Assembly: GCA_002716385.1 (NCBI GenBank)
Contig: PBAX01000025.1
Coordinates: 39,948 to 103,947, forward strand
Reading direction: 5' to 3'
DNA: 64,000 bases
Source of the DNA: Phycisphaerae bacterium
Lineage (GTDB): Bacteria; Planctomycetota; Phycisphaerae; Phycisphaerales; SM1A02
Below, piece after piece: positions 17,129-27,419 of this stretch; position 1 is the stretch's first letter, and each line of letters opens with the position of its first letter. The notes beneath the pieces are model-generated. The model ran no database searches. It saw only the letters and a list, made by a program, of their open reading frames with translations, and was not told the DNA's origin. Both the position numbers and the translations under genes were made by a program.

Positions 17129-17257
17129 GGCTGGATTCCCCGCCGATTTCGGCAGTCAAGGGTGGTCGATACGAGACTCAATCGCGCACACTGGATGATC
17201 CAGCGGCGATTCCAGTGCAGATCATACTGCTCCTGACTCGTGGATGACAGGAACGGA

Positions 17258-20017
17258 TCAGTTCCAGTCGGCGCCCCAGCCCTCGATCGTGGACAGCAGA
17301 TCATGGACGTTGATCTGGCCATCGAGATCGGTGTCGTACGCACAGGGCCACGGACATGACTCGCCCCAGCGGTCGATGACCGCCAGCACATCCTCGATGT
17401 CTGTTCTGTGGTCTCCGGTCACATCTCCGGGTGTTCCCATGTTATAGAACAGATTGGATGCACCAGAGACGTACTGCGTGGCGGCTGGACAGCTGCAGCT
17501 TCCAAACTTGCCGGCATAGGGATCCCAGCACGAACGTTCGCCTGTGACGGAATCGGCGCCGTAGGCCGATGTGCTCGTGTAGAAACCGCTCATGGCGGAA
17601 TGGGTCAGCAGGCAGTGATACGAGAAGTGGTTGTTGATCGCATATGGGGTCGTGGGATCAAGATGATCGCTGAGCGGCGATCCTGATGGACCGGTCGATT
17701 GCTGGAGGAGTCGATCGACTGCCGCGAATCCCCAGGCGTCTCCGATTCGAAGGGTCCCGCTGCTCAGGGTTGCCGAGGAGTCGCCACCGAAGACGTAGAG
17801 CACACGATCGGCTTGACACAACGGATCGATCAGGGCCGAAGGCCATTGATTGGGTCCGGCGGTTGTCTGGCCACTGGCGCAGGGTGTCGTGTCCGTGCCG
17901 TTCACATTGTCGCCCCAGACCCATCTGTTGCCGACGGAGTTCTTGAAGCAGACGCCCGCGGAACCGGATCCAGCCTGGTCCGAATCCAGTGGCGTGAGCT
18001 CGAGCGTCATGACGACCTTCGGGGTGTCCGCATCTGGATTGTGCTGCCCCCACTGATCGATGGAGTTCAGCATTCTGGCTGCGAATGGCGCCCACCCCTG
18101 CCATGGCATGTCGTAGGCGCCGTAGTAATCACCACATTGCTCCTGGCCACTGAAGCCACTCCAGTCGGGCGTGGCGTTGCCGTTCGCCGCGAATGGCGGC
18201 CATGCCGTGATCGGGTTGTAGTACAGAGGATTCCATTCGGATCCGTTGCCCGTGAAGTCGGGTGGATAGAGGATCCATCCGCCATCCGGAAGCAGGCCGG
18301 TCTCGTTGGCCTCGACCGCCGTCGGGGCGAATGTGGCCACCTTGGCGAAGTCGATTTTCTTATCGGAGTTCTTTCCACCTGCGGGAACCCCCATGCCGGG
18401 GAGGATCTTGTGGGCATCCGGCGGTGGAAGGCTCACGATATCACCAGTGAGATCGACTGCCGTGTTGTTCCTGAACTCGTGGTTCTTCCATGTCCCCTTG
18501 GGCTGCACCAGCCCGACGGGCACGGACTGATATGTCCCGTAGGCGATCCGATCGACGAACTGGAAGATGCAGTTGTTGATGTTGAAGTCGTCGATGGTCG
18601 GCGTATGCGCCTGGTAGGTGTGGTCTCCCGGCCCCGCCGAGGGATCGAGTCGAGCGCAGTCGCAGGTCCATGGTTCGGAATCGTATACCGGCGATTCATC
18701 CGTGCCACCAGTTCGCCGCTTGACCTGAGCGCTCCCGAAGGGCTGGTTGAACTTGCCGTAACCCTCGGCCACCCGGCTTGGATCCGATTCCCAGCTGCTG
18801 TCAGACACGGTCGTGTCGAGTATCGCGAATCTCGGAGAGCAGAATCTGTACGCCTCCTGCACCCAGACCGAGAGCGTCAGCTCGATGTCCCCTGGTTGAC
18901 GCTGCGCGTTGTACGTGTCGACCTTGTGACGACACATCCTCAATGTCCGCCAGAATGCGTCGGCGACATTGGCCGGGACCATCCAGTAGCTCGGGATGTC
19001 CGCCCGGTCATTCTCCTTGTCCCACCAGGTCATGTTCTTGAGACAGAGATCGGGAATATTCTCGATTCCCGGATAGTGGGTCCCGAAGGGTGTCGTGTTG
19101 GAATTGCTCGGCGCGACATGGTTCAGCTGGAAGAGCTCGAGATCCAGATACAGATCGAGTTTCGGTGAGCTTCCGAGGTCATGCGAAGTGTTGTTGTTGC
19201 AGTAATCGACCAACTCAAGACAGCGATCGATGAAATTCAGTGTCATATCGACGTCATCAACCGTCGATGTCGTGGCGTTCTTGGGCCAGTTGACACTCCA
19301 TCTCCCTCCGCCCAGAGCCTTCTCCCCATCAGTCGTCGTGGGTTCGAGATTCGGCGCTGATGAAGTGGCGTTCATTTGAGTCAGCCCACCGAAGTACACC
19401 GTTCCGGACGTGTCGAGATGGTCAACATGCTGCTTTTCCGAAAGAAGCCTGCCGAAGCGAAGCGTTCGGAATGAACTGAACATCAACGAGACTGGCACCG
19501 CATCCGAGGATGATTCTGGTGCGATCATCTGGCTGATGAAGCCGTGGAAGGCATTGAAGGTCATGTCCTTGGCCTGATCGACTGTTCCAAAGCACGAAGG
19601 CACCTGACCGTCGCCATCCCCGACATCGAGCTTGTCCCATGGCCTGAATTCGTTTTGCCCAGTGGGATCGAGCGATGTTGAGATGATGAACACGTTGCCG
19701 TTGTTCAGGCGTGCACCTGCGGGCATGCCGAGGGAATCCGTGGCGAGCTCCCTGAGCTGTTTGAATCCGGTGCCGTCTACATCAGCCAGAATGGTGTTGG
19801 CCGGTTTGAGATACTTCATGTTGCTGCTGGGTGGCACATCCACGATGCATGGTGGATTGGAACCATCGAACCAGTCGGTATCGGCACTCCAGACGGCCGA
19901 ATCGAACCAGACGAAGGTGCCCACGCCATCCGCGGCATTGGCCGGCGACGCATTGCTCAGAAACAGGAACGTGATGATCGCGACGAGAACACGACGAAAC
20001 TGAATAGCCCAGCACAT
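17258..20017 (-). CDS. Secreted 919-residue protein of unknown fold with C-terminal dockerin-like repeats
   Basis: The N-terminus has a signal peptide: basic start, a hydrophobic run (VLVAIITFLFLS) and an AxA-like site before AADG. The body is rich in Trp, Asp, Asn and Pro and contains about 20 Cys, as in extracellular proteins, but no catalytic domain is recognised. The last about 60 residues hold two EF-hand-like dockerin repeats, DVTGDHRTDIEDVLAVIDRWG and DTDLDGQINVHDLLSTIEGWG, a C-terminus common in Phycisphaerae secreted proteins. A candidate promoter lies 67 bases upstream. The long open frame on the opposite strand is a composition shadow. Confidence 0.85.
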   Translation of the reverse strand: MCWAIQFRRVLVAIITFLFLSNASPANAADGVGTFVWFDSAVWSADTDWFDGSNPPCIVDVPPSSNMKYLKPANTILADVDGTGFKQLRELATDSLGMPAGARLNNGNVFIISTSLDPTGQNEFRPWDKLDVGDGDGQVPSCFGTVDQAKDMTFNAFHGFISQMIAPESSSDAVPVSLMFSSFRTLRFGRLLSEKQHVDHLDTSGTVYFGGLTQMNATSSAPNLEPTTTDGEKALGGGRWSVNWPKNATTSTVDDVDMTLNFIDRCLELVDYCNNNTSHDLGSSPKLDLYLDLELFQLNHVAPSNSNTTPFGTHYPGIENIPDLCLKNMTWWDKENDRADIPSYWMVPANVADAFWRTLRMCRHKVDTYNAQRQPGDIELTLSVWVQEAYRFCSPRFAILDTTVSDSSWESDPSRVAEGYGKFNQPFGSAQVKRRTGGTDESPVYDSEPWTCDCARLDPSAGPGDHTYQAHTPTIDDFNINNCIFQFVDRIAYGTYQSVPVGLVQPKGTWKNHEFRNNTAVDLTGDIVSLPPPDAHKILPGMGVPAGGKNSDKKIDFAKVATFAPTAVEANETGLLPDGGWILYPPDFTGNGSEWNPLYYNPITAWPPFAANGNATPDWSGFSGQEQCGDYYGAYDMPWQGWAPFAARMLNSIDQWGQHNPDADTPKVVMTLELTPLDSDQAGSGSAGVCFKNSVGNRWVWGDNVNGTDTTPCASGQTTAGPNQWPSALIDPLCQADRVLYVFGGDSSATLSSGTLRIGDAWGFAAVDRLLQQSTGPSGSPLSDHLDPTTPYAINNHFSYHCLLTHSAMSGFYTSTSAYGADSVTGERSCWDPYAGKFGSCSCPAATQYVSGASNLFYNMGTPGDVTGDHRTDIEDVLAVIDRWGESCPWPCAYDTDLDGQINVHDLLSTIEGWGADWN

Positions 20018-20083
20018 GATTGAATACTCCCACCCACAATGAGAAGCCCGACCACTTCATGAGGACTTCAAATGCACGACCTC

Positions 20084-20112
20084 AATATGGTTGCGTGAGA
20101 GGGGCGAGTCAA
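20084..20112 (-). promoter_or_regulatory. Candidate sigma-70-type promoter for the 919-residue secreted protein
   Basis: On the minus strand TTGACT is followed after 17 bases by CATATT. Transcription would start about 60 bases before the ATG at 20017, leaving room for the GGGAG ribosome-binding site that lies about ten bases upstream of it. Confidence 0.5.
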
Positions 20113-20193
20113 CAGTGTTGTTAGAAGTTGCTCCAATATCACACACAGCAAGAGCCCTGGGGCCCCTTCATGGGAAGAAGTCGCACGGCTGAG

Positions 20194-20862
20194 TCAAGAG
20201 GCGAGATCCTTCTCGATCTCCTTGAGATCCCGCTCGATCTCCTTTTCATCATGCCTGATCTCACGGAGAGTCTGTTTCCATGATCGACCTGATCCACGAA
20301 CCCAGGCAGGAAGCAGCCAGACACAGAGGATGACGGGCCAAGCGAGATGCAGAACCAGATCCGCTACATAGATGGGCGTGTGATCGCCATAGAGTGGCGA
20401 GTCGATGTTCTGATTGAAGACGGACCAGGCTTCGAAGGTCGCCCAGACAAACCAGCCGATCGACAGGATCGCCCATACGGCTGCGCCGATGATCGCCCAG
20501 GCCTGACGTGCCGCCAAGCAGACGCCTATGAACATCGCGGATCCGGAGATGCCGATCCTGATGTAGCCCATGATCTCCAGAAAACGCGGAGTCGGGAACG
20601 AGTCCATGATGTCCTTGGCGTTCTCGGCGGTTTCGACACCAGCGAGATTGAGTATGCCAATGGAGAAAGTCTTGACCACACTGCCGACCGCAATGCCGAA
20701 CCGATGGTCATGGAGATTCTGTGAGATGGCCGCGAGCTCCTCGCCGATCTCTATGGTCGTCCATCCGTAGGTGACCCCGAAGATGCCCAGGAGAAACATG
20801 GCGTTACCCAGCACGCCGGCCCAGTATCCCGTGGGATACTTGCTTGTGACAAGTGGGCTCAT
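20194..20862 (-). CDS. Four-helix integral membrane protein with charged C-terminal tail, unknown function
   Basis: The protein is 222 residues. About four hydrophobic segments are visible (near residues 12-34, 98-120, 124-146 and 166-188), followed by a cytosolic-looking tail with a heptad-like charged stretch (EIRHDEKEIERDLKEIEKDL) that would form a short coiled coil. It is not assigned to a family. It stands alone between the secreted dockerin protein and another membrane protein on the same strand. Confidence 0.65.
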   Translation of the reverse strand: MSPLVTSKYPTGYWAGVLGNAMFLLGIFGVTYGWTTIEIGEELAAISQNLHDHRFGIAVGSVVKTFSIGILNLAGVETAENAKDIMDSFPTPRFLEIMGYIRIGISGSAMFIGVCLAARQAWAIIGAAVWAILSIGWFVWATFEAWSVFNQNIDSPLYGDHTPIYVADLVLHLAWPVILCVWLLPAWVRGSGRSWKQTLREIRHDEKEIERDLKEIEKDLAS

Positions 20863-21003
20863 GATCGATTCTCCGTGACGATTGGCATGAAGGTGGTTCT
20901 ACGAGCAGGACATCACATCAGCGTTGCTGTCGCAGGTCGCAATGGTATAGACCTTGATTGGCTCAGCACAAGGAGGATTCGAGATTGCGAGGCAGTGTCC
21001 GGG

Positions 21004-21939
21004 TCAGGATGACGACAGCTGGGCAGCCTGCTCTCCGTCGTCATGCTGCAGGAAGGCATTGCCGAAGTAGATACCCCAGGGGACCCCTATCAACGACCCC
21101 GCGGCCCAGTCGATCGGAACCGGAATGAGCAGATGAGGGAACGATCTCTCCATGTACATGGTCGCCAGTTCGCTGGATGGAATCATGAAGCTCATGGCCC
21201 ATTGAGCGAGCGCGCCGGCAAGGACAGGGGCGACCATCAAGAGCAGCGGCTGCGCATGGGGCGCCAGCATCCGACCAATCATGCCCACGGCGACACAGCC
21301 GACGATCACGGAGGCGACGGCCTGACCTCGCATGGGAGACTGTGCGAACAGCCAGACGACCGGCAATACGGCCAGGCCGCTGAGCATGAAGAAGCCCGCG
21401 GATGAGCTTGTTGCCCAGTTCTCGCAGATCTTCCGCCCTTCCTTGGGCTGGACGCATGGAAGTGGCCCGGAGATGAGATAGACACCAGTCGTCATGAGAA
21501 GCACGACCAATGTCCACAGAAGGCTCTCGATGGCCACCCATTTCATGCTTCCACCGAAGGCCACGAACTCGACGCCCTCGAGTCTCCACGCAAGCCAGGC
21601 AAGACCGAGGCCGATGACCACCAGTCCCTTGCTGGCGGATCTGAGGAGTCTGCCAGCAGATGCCCCGATGAGGAACACCACGACCAGAGCTGCCACCATC
21701 GAGATGACGGCCGGGCCCGGATCGGTGGTCTGGAGAATGGTCGGACCGAAAGCCCCTCTGGGAGAGAGCAGCATCTGCTCGATGGAAAGAAAGGCCAGCC
21801 CTGAAAGCCCGACGGCCAGAATGAAGAGGATCCAGTCGGTGGTGGCCTGCATCATCGAGACCTGGGTTCCGGGGATGGGAGGATCGCCCGGCATGTCCAG
21901 ACTCTTTATGCGATCAAAAACACGTCGAATGGACACCAT
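21004..21939 (-). CDS. Polytopic membrane protein, unknown function
   Basis: The protein is 311 residues with about seven or eight hydrophobic segments. A short soluble N-terminus contains a Pro-rich stretch (MPGDPPIPGTQ), and a Cys-containing loop (LPCVQPKEGRKICENW) lies in the middle. No transporter or enzyme motif is recognised. It is divergent from hutH over about 90 bp. The start at 21939 is the only reasonable one in frame, though an ATG at the VSMMQAT stretch is possible. Confidence 0.6.
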   Translation of the reverse strand: MVSIRRVFDRIKSLDMPGDPPIPGTQVSMMQATTDWILFILAVGLSGLAFLSIEQMLLSPRGAFGPTILQTTDPGPAVISMVAALVVVFLIGASAGRLLRSASKGLVVIGLGLAWLAWRLEGVEFVAFGGSMKWVAIESLLWTLVVLLMTTGVYLISGPLPCVQPKEGRKICENWATSSSAGFFMLSGLAVLPVVWLFAQSPMRGQAVASVIVGCVAVGMIGRMLAPHAQPLLLMVAPVLAGALAQWAMSFMIPSSELATMYMERSFPHLLIPVPIDWAAGSLIGVPWGIYFGNAFLQHDDGEQAAQLSSS

Positions 21940-22031
21940 TGCCTCCAGTTACCGGTCGGGTGCTGAAAATGTTACCACCATTGGAACGCCCCGCGTGCGA
22001 GTAAGCAAGTCGCCCCTGTATCCTCTTGGAC

Positions 22032-23555
22032 GTGAACAACACCACCGACAGCTCGTTGTGCCTTGATGGCAGCCCCCTCACCATTGCCGATGTCGATGCC
22101 GTCGCCCAGTACGGCATGAAGGTTCATCTCTGTGATGAAGCGGCCGCATCGATCGATTCGTCTCGTTCGATCATCGAGAATGTGGCGGGAGGGCCCGATC
22201 CCGTCTACGGGATCAACACCGGATTCGGATCCTTGTGCCGTCACAAGATCGACGCGGGCGATGTCGCCGACATCCAGCTCAATCTCCTCAGATCCCATGC
22301 GGCCGGTGTCGGTGAGCCGCTTCCCAGAGAAGTCGTTCGTGGAATGCTCCTGCTGCTGGCCGCCAGCCTGACCCGCGGCCATTCAGGCGTGAGAACAATC
22401 GTGATCAAGGGCCTGATCGATCTGCTCAACGCCGACATTGTTCCGGTTGTTCCGTCGCGTGGATCCGTCGGCGCGTCGGGCGATCTCGCCCCACTGTCCC
22501 ATCTCTGCCTGGTTCTGGTCGGAGAGGGATTCGCCACACAGGGCAGAGGGCAGGATGTGACATCAGGTGGCGAAGCCCTCAAGGCCGCCGGGCTTGCGCC
22601 CGTGACGCTGGCAGCCAAGGAGGGACTTGCGCTGATCAACGGAACGCACATGATGGCTTCCTTCGCCGCCTTGACACTCAGAAGCTTCGATCGGGTACTC
22701 GATGCAGCGATGTACAGCGCCGCGATGGCGATTGACGCCTGCCTCGGTTCGGCAACACCGCTCGATGAACGGATTCATGAAGCACGCAACCAGCATGGTC
22801 AGAAACATGTGGCCAGAAGGCTTCGCGAAGCGCTTGAGGGAAGCACCATTCTTCCCAGTCATGCGGAAGACGATCCTCGAGTACAGGACCCCTATTGCCT
22901 TCGCGCCACACCCCAGGTGCTCGGCGCCGCCTTCGATGCCGTTGAATATGCCCGGGGTGTCGTCAATCAGGAACTTGGGGCGGTCACCGACAACCCGCTG
23001 GTATTCGAGGAGGGGGACATTCTCAGTGGGGCCAACTTCCACGGCATGCCACTGGCAATTGCCATGGACACGCTCTGCATCGCCTTGTGCCATGTAGCCG
23101 GCATCGCGGAGCGCCGCATCTACTGGATCCTCTCCGGGCACGATGCCGAGAACCAGGTCCCCGTCTACATGAGTCCATCGCCGGGCCTGCATAGCGGCCT
23201 GATGATCGCCCAGTACACGGCTGCGGCCTGCTGCAATGAGATGCAGACTCTGGCCACACCGGCAAGTATCGCCAACATTCCCACGTCAGCTGGCATCGAG
23301 GACTACAACTCCATGGGTGCGACCTCCGCCCATCAGCTCGCGGCGAGTCTTCGACTCTGCCGGGATGTCATCGCGATCGAGCTGCTGATCATGAGCGAGG
23401 GCCTCGAGCATCAAAGACCTCTGGTCAGTGGCGATCAGGTCGAGGCCATCCACGGCCTTGTGAGATCGGCGATACCGCCTCTGACAGGAGACCGCCCCCC
23501 GGGGCCGGATATAGAGAAGCTGGCAGCCATGATCCAGCGTGGCGATCTGGGATGA
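22032..23555 (+). CDS. hutH: Histidine ammonia-lyase
   Basis: The protein is about 507 residues. It deaminates L-histidine to urocanate. The Ala-Ser-Gly triad that cyclises into the MIO cofactor is in [16 protein letters not shown] (about residues 148-150). The Tyr of YGINTGFG, the [11 protein letters not shown] stretch and the [14 protein letters not shown] DAENQ region are also present. The GTG at 22032 is favoured over the TTG at 22026 because a TATCCT hexamer ends seven bases before it, the leaderless spacing seen at other genes here. Its end overlaps only a non-coding extension of hutU. Confidence 0.97.
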   Translation: MNNTTDSSLCLDGSPLTIADVDAVAQYGMKVHLCDEAAASIDSSRSIIENVAGGPDPVYGINTGFGSLCRHKIDAGDVADIQLNLLRSHAAGVGEPLPREVVRGMLLLLAASLTRGHSGVRTIVIKGLIDLLNADIVPVVPSRGSVGASGDLAPLSHLCLVLVGEGFATQGRGQDVTSGGEALKAAGLAPVTLAAKEGLALINGTHMMASFAALTLRSFDRVLDAAMYSAAMAIDACLGSATPLDERIHEARNQHGQKHVARRLREALEGSTILPSHAEDDPRVQDPYCLRATPQVLGAAFDAVEYARGVVNQELGAVTDNPLVFEEGDILSGANFHGMPLAIAMDTLCIALCHVAGIAERRIYWILSGHDAENQVPVYMSPSPGLHSGLMIAQYTAAACCNEMQTLATPASIANIPTSAGIEDYNSMGATSAHQLAASLRLCRDVIAIELLIMSEGLEHQRPLVSGDQVEAIHGLVRSAIPPLTGDRPPGPDIEKLAAMIQRGDLG

Positions 23556-23619
23556 TCACCCACCTTTCCCCGCTCGACCTGACTACGATGGTGAAACAGT
23601 CTTTTTCGAGGATTTCCTG

Positions 23620-25287
23620 ATGGCAACCAGTAGTCCAGCACGAACCATAAAAGCACCTCGCGGCAGCACGCTCTCCTGCAAGACCTGGCAGGCCGAAGCC
23701 GCGATGCGCATGCTCATGAACAATCTCGATCCGGAAGTCGCCGAGGTTCCCGAGAACCTCATCGTCTACGGGGGAAGAGGACAGGCTGCACGTTCCTGGG
23801 AGGCCTTCGATGCCATCATCAAGTCGCTCCAGGAACTCGAGGCCGATCAGACGCTTCTGGTCCAATCCGGAAAACCGGTCGGCATCGTCCAGACGCATCC
23901 CGATGCCCCTCGTGTGATGATCGCGAACTCGAATCTCGTACCGCACTGGGCAACCCAGGAGCATTTCGACGATCTGGCCGCCAAGGGACTGATCATGTAC
24001 GGGCAGATGACCGCCGGGTCCTGGATCTACATCGGCACGCAGGGGATTCTCCAGGGAACCTATGAGACCTTCGCCGAATGTGCTCGCCAGCACTTCGGAG
24101 GAACGCTCAAAGGACGGCTTGCCGTGACCGCTGGATGCGGAGGCATGGGTGGCGCCCAACCACTCTCGGTGACCATGAACGAGGGCACCTGCCTGATTGC
24201 GGATGTCTGCCGGGAACGTCTGGAGAAACGGGTCCATGATCGATATCTCGATGAGATCATCGAGGACCTCGATGCCGCCATCGATCGTGCCGTTCAGGCT
24301 CGTGCTGACGGCGAAGCCGTTTCCATCGGCTGGCTTGGCAATGCCATTCACATGCTCGAGCGACTCGTCGAGCGGGAGATAACGCCTGATGCCCTGACCG
24401 ATCAGACCTCCGCACATGATTGTCTGGAAGGCTATTGGCCCCACACCCTGGATCGCACGCAGGCCGAAGCCCTTCGACGTGAGGATCCCGACGCTGCAGT
24501 GGCCGCTTCGATCGAATCGATGACGAGGCATGTAGAGCTGATGGTCGAGCTGATGGACCGTGGTGCCAAGACCTTCGATTACGGCAACAACATCAGGCAG
24601 CGAGCATTGGACAATGGCTACAAGCGGGCATTCGACTTCCCAGGATTCGTGCCCGCCTACATTCGTCCTCAATTCTGCCTTGGTCGAGGCCCCTTCCGTT
24701 GGGCGGCGCTTTCAGGCGATCCGGAGGACATCGCGGTCACCGACCGAGCCCTGATGGAGTTGTTCCCCGAGGATGAAAGCCTCCACCGCTGGCTCAAGCT
24801 GGCGGGCGAACGAGTCGCCTATCAGGGACTTCCTTGTCGAATCTGCTGGTTTGGCCTGGGTGAGCGGGATCGAGCAGGCCTGCTCTTCAACCAGCTCGTT
24901 CGGGATGGAAAGGTCAAGGCCCCCATCGTGATCGGCCGGGATCATCTTGACTGCGGATCGGTCGCCTCACCCAATCGTGAAACCGAAGGCATGCTTGATG
25001 GAACCGACGCGGTCAGCGACTGGCCTCTGTTGAACTTCGCGGTGAACATCGCCAGTGGTGCCAGCTGGGTCTCCTTCCATCACGGCGGTGGAGTCGGCAT
25101 CGGATTCAGCCAGCATGCGGGACAGGTGATCGTGGCTGATGGAACGGCGGAAGCGGATGCACGCCTCAAACGAGTGCTCACGAACGATCCAATGATGGGG
25201 ATCTTCCGCCATGCGGATGCCGGATACGACATCGCCAAGGACTGTGCGCGTGATCAGGATGTCCAGATACCGATGAAGGACTGGTGA
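23620..25287 (+). CDS. hutU: Urocanate hydratase
   Basis: The protein is about 555 residues, the normal size. It uses NAD+ as an electrophilic cofactor to hydrate urocanate to imidazolonepropionate. Characteristic: [13 protein letters not shown] near the N-terminus, the NAD-binding [18 protein letters not shown], the active-site region FPCRICW-like [11 protein letters not shown], and [13 protein letters not shown]. The ATG at 23620 has GAGG nine bases upstream and is preferred over the GTG at 23539, which lies inside hutH. It is the second gene of a hutH-hutU-hutI operon. Confidence 0.97.
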   Translation: MATSSPARTIKAPRGSTLSCKTWQAEAAMRMLMNNLDPEVAEVPENLIVYGGRGQAARSWEAFDAIIKSLQELEADQTLLVQSGKPVGIVQTHPDAPRVMIANSNLVPHWATQEHFDDLAAKGLIMYGQMTAGSWIYIGTQGILQGTYETFAECARQHFGGTLKGRLAVTAGCGGMGGAQPLSVTMNEGTCLIADVCRERLEKRVHDRYLDEIIEDLDAAIDRAVQARADGEAVSIGWLGNAIHMLERLVEREITPDALTDQTSAHDCLEGYWPHTLDRTQAEALRREDPDAAVAASIESMTRHVELMVELMDRGAKTFDYGNNIRQRALDNGYKRAFDFPGFVPAYIRPQFCLGRGPFRWAALSGDPEDIAVTDRALMELFPEDESLHRWLKLAGERVAYQGLPCRICWFGLGERDRAGLLFNQLVRDGKVKAPIVIGRDHLDCGSVASPNRETEGMLDGTDAVSDWPLLNFAVNIASGASWVSFHHGGGVGIGFSQHAGQVIVADGTAEADARLKRVLTNDPMMGIFRHADAGYDIAKDCARDQDVQIPMKDW

Positions 25288-25296
25288 CCCGAACCC

Positions 25297-26556
25297 ATGT
25301 CGATTCGCTATCTCATCAATGCCCGACTGGTCACCCTTGCCGGTGGAGAGGGCCCGCTGCGCGGTTCCGACATGCAGGATCTCGGGGTCATCGAGAGAGG
25401 CTGGGTTCGAATCGACGGATCGACCATCGCCGAAGTCGGCGAAGGCATTCCGGACGAGCTCGAGGAAGGCACCGTGCTGGATCTTGGAGGCCGCCTTGTG
25501 CTTCCAGCATGGGTCGATTGTCATACGCATGCCTGCTGGGCGGGTAGCCGCCTCGATGAATTCGAGGCCGGTCTCCGCGGTGTCGAGTATCTCGAGATAC
25601 TCAAGCAAGGCGGCGGCATCATGTCGACCGTTCGAGCTGTCAGGGAAGCGACCGACGAACAGCTCGCCGAGATGCTCAATGCCAGGCTTGGCCGGATGGT
25701 CACGTTCGGCACGACCGCAATGGAAGTGAAGACCGGATACGGCCTCTCCACCCCTGATGAACTCAAGATGCTCAGGGCGATTCATGCCGCCTCCAGATCG
25801 CAGGATGTGATGATCCTTGGAACCTTCCTGGGAGCCCATGCCAAGGACCCGGACGTGCCCGACTATGTCGACCGCACCATTCAGGAAACGCTGCCGGCCG
25901 TTGTGGAGGAGTTCCCGGGGATCTGCTGTGATGCGTATTGCGAAGAAGGCGCCTGGTCTGTGGAGGAGACGACCAGGCTCTTCAGTGCCGCCATGGAACT
26001 GGGCTGCCCGATCAGGGTACACACCGATCAGTTCAATTCACTTGGCATGACCAGACGGGCCGTGGAGATGGGCGCACGAAGCGTCGACCATCTCGAGGCG
26101 ATCACGCCTGAAGATATCACTCTTCTTGGAGATTCCTCCACGATCGGCGTCATTCTCCCAGCCAGTGGATTCAGTCTTGACCAGCGGTACGCCCCCGGTC
26201 GCGAGTTGATTGACGCCGGGGCGGCGATCGCGATCGCGACGAACTACAACCCCGGTTCGGCACCCAGTCCAAGCATGCCCATGACCATCTCCCTTGCCTG
26301 CAGGCGTGCCGGCCTGTTGCCAAGCGAAGCGATTACCGCCGCGACCCGCAATGCCGCCAGTGTTCTCGGAATCGAATCGAGTCATGGACGAATAGAGGCT
26401 GGACTGCAGGCTGATATGCAGATCTTCGATTGTCATGATGAACGCGAACTCGGCTGGTCGTTTGGCAATCCACCTCCACCACTGATCATCTGTCGCGGTG
26501 AAGTCATCCAGTTCCTCGGTGACGCCGAGCTTGATGGCCAGGAGGACTCCGAATGA
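25297..26556 (+). CDS. hutI: Imidazolonepropionase
   Basis: The protein is 419 residues, an amidohydrolase that opens imidazolone-5-propionate to N-formimino-L-glutamate. Metal ligands are visible in VDCHTHACWAG and in VHTDQFN, with the conserved KTGYGL and the late Asn/Pro region TNYNPGSAPS replacing the usual SDxNPG-like motif. It starts nine bases after hutU. Neither a formiminoglutamase (hutG) nor a deiminase (hutF) is seen, so the last step must be encoded elsewhere. Its stop overlaps the upstream part of the methionine aminopeptidase gene region. Confidence 0.96.
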   Translation: MSIRYLINARLVTLAGGEGPLRGSDMQDLGVIERGWVRIDGSTIAEVGEGIPDELEEGTVLDLGGRLVLPAWVDCHTHACWAGSRLDEFEAGLRGVEYLEILKQGGGIMSTVRAVREATDEQLAEMLNARLGRMVTFGTTAMEVKTGYGLSTPDELKMLRAIHAASRSQDVMILGTFLGAHAKDPDVPDYVDRTIQETLPAVVEEFPGICCDAYCEEGAWSVEETTRLFSAAMELGCPIRVHTDQFNSLGMTRRAVEMGARSVDHLEAITPEDITLLGDSSTIGVILPASGFSLDQRYAPGRELIDAGAAIAIATNYNPGSAPSPSMPMTISLACRRAGLLPSEAITAATRNAASVLGIESSHGRIEAGLQADMQIFDCHDERELGWSFGNPPPPLIICRGEVIQFLGDAELDGQEDSE

Positions 26557-26575
26557 GATGCCTGGAGGCCATCGG

Positions 26576-27385
26576 ATGCTGCTGAAGAAGCAACGTGACA
26601 TCGAATCGGCTGCGATGGCCGCAGACAAGGTGTCGCAAGTGCATCACGCGCTAGTCGACTACCTCAAGGCTGGCCAGACGCTTGCGGATGTTGATTCGTT
26701 CATAGGGCGAACCTTGGACTCGCTCGACTGCAAGAGTGCATTCCTTCGATATCGAATTCCGGGCCATCCCCCGTTTCCGAGTCATTCATGCCTGTCGCCC
26801 AACGACTGTGTCGTGCACGGAACGCATCTGATGTCCACCAAGCCGATCGAGCCCGGCGACGTTCTCTCCGTCGACGTCGGCGTGAGCTACAAGGGCTGGA
26901 TAGGCGATGCGGCCTGGAGCTATGGCATCGAGGCCGTCAGTGATACGGCCATGGCGCTCATGCGTGCCGGTCGTGAATGTCTGGAGGCCGGACTCGATGC
27001 GATGCAGCCAGGACGACCATTGATCGATTGGGCCAAGGCGGTGGAGGCGCATGTCGAGTCGGCGGGCTTCACTCTGGTCAGAGGGCTCGGGGGACACGGA
27101 TATGGTCGTCGGCTTCACGGCCCCCCATTCATCTCCAATGTCGTTCCTCGAAGACAGGGAGAATGGCCCGATGCCTTTCGGACGTTCGAGCCGGGGCTGC
27201 TGGTCGCCGTCGAGCCGATGCTCAATGCAGGTCGAGCGGAGATCATCAACCCGCCAGGCGAATGGCCCATACATTCGGAGGACGGTTCACTGAGTGTTCA
27301 CTACGAGGCAGATGTTCTCATCACGGAGCATGGCCGCGAGGTGCTCACGGATACCATGTTCGATCTCCCCGATATCGTGGGATGA
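26576..27385 (+). CDS. map: Methionine aminopeptidase, type I
   Basis: The protein is about 269 residues. It removes N-terminal Met from new proteins. The five metal ligands of the pita-bread fold are visible: Asp in SVDVGVSYKGWIGD (both), His in GGHGYGRRLHGPP, Glu in VAVEPML and Glu in HYEADVLIT. The ATG at 26576 has GGAGG seven bases before it; an ATG at 26558 is the alternative. Its position directly behind hutI and before a peptidase gene may mean co-transcription. A lone map gene outside the ribosomal-protein operon suggests an extra copy. Confidence 0.94.
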   Translation: MLLKKQRDIESAAMAADKVSQVHHALVDYLKAGQTLADVDSFIGRTLDSLDCKSAFLRYRIPGHPPFPSHSCLSPNDCVVHGTHLMSTKPIEPGDVLSVDVGVSYKGWIGDAAWSYGIEAVSDTAMALMRAGRECLEAGLDAMQPGRPLIDWAKAVEAHVESAGFTLVRGLGGHGYGRRLHGPPFISNVVPRRQGEWPDAFRTFEPGLLVAVEPMLNAGRAEIINPPGEWPIHSEDGSLSVHYEADVLITEHGREVLTDTMFDLPDIVG

Positions 27386-27419
27386 CTCAAACTCATTAGA
27401 AAAGCGGAAGGCGCCATCA

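Noticed and set aside
17160..17230. Terminator hairpin downstream of the secreted dockerin gene
   Set aside because: An inverted repeat CACTGGA/TCCAGTG is present but without a T run, so an intrinsic terminator cannot be claimed.
17699..19168. 489-codon plus-strand open frame
   Set aside because: It is fully antisense to the secreted dockerin protein gene. It lacks family motifs and a ribosome-binding site, and its Arg/Val/Gly-rich content is typical of shadow frames in this composition.
23425..26022. Minus-strand frames of 415 and 351 codons opposite hutU and hutI
   Set aside because: Both lie antisense to hutU and hutI, which have unmistakable family motifs. The antisense translations show no motif.
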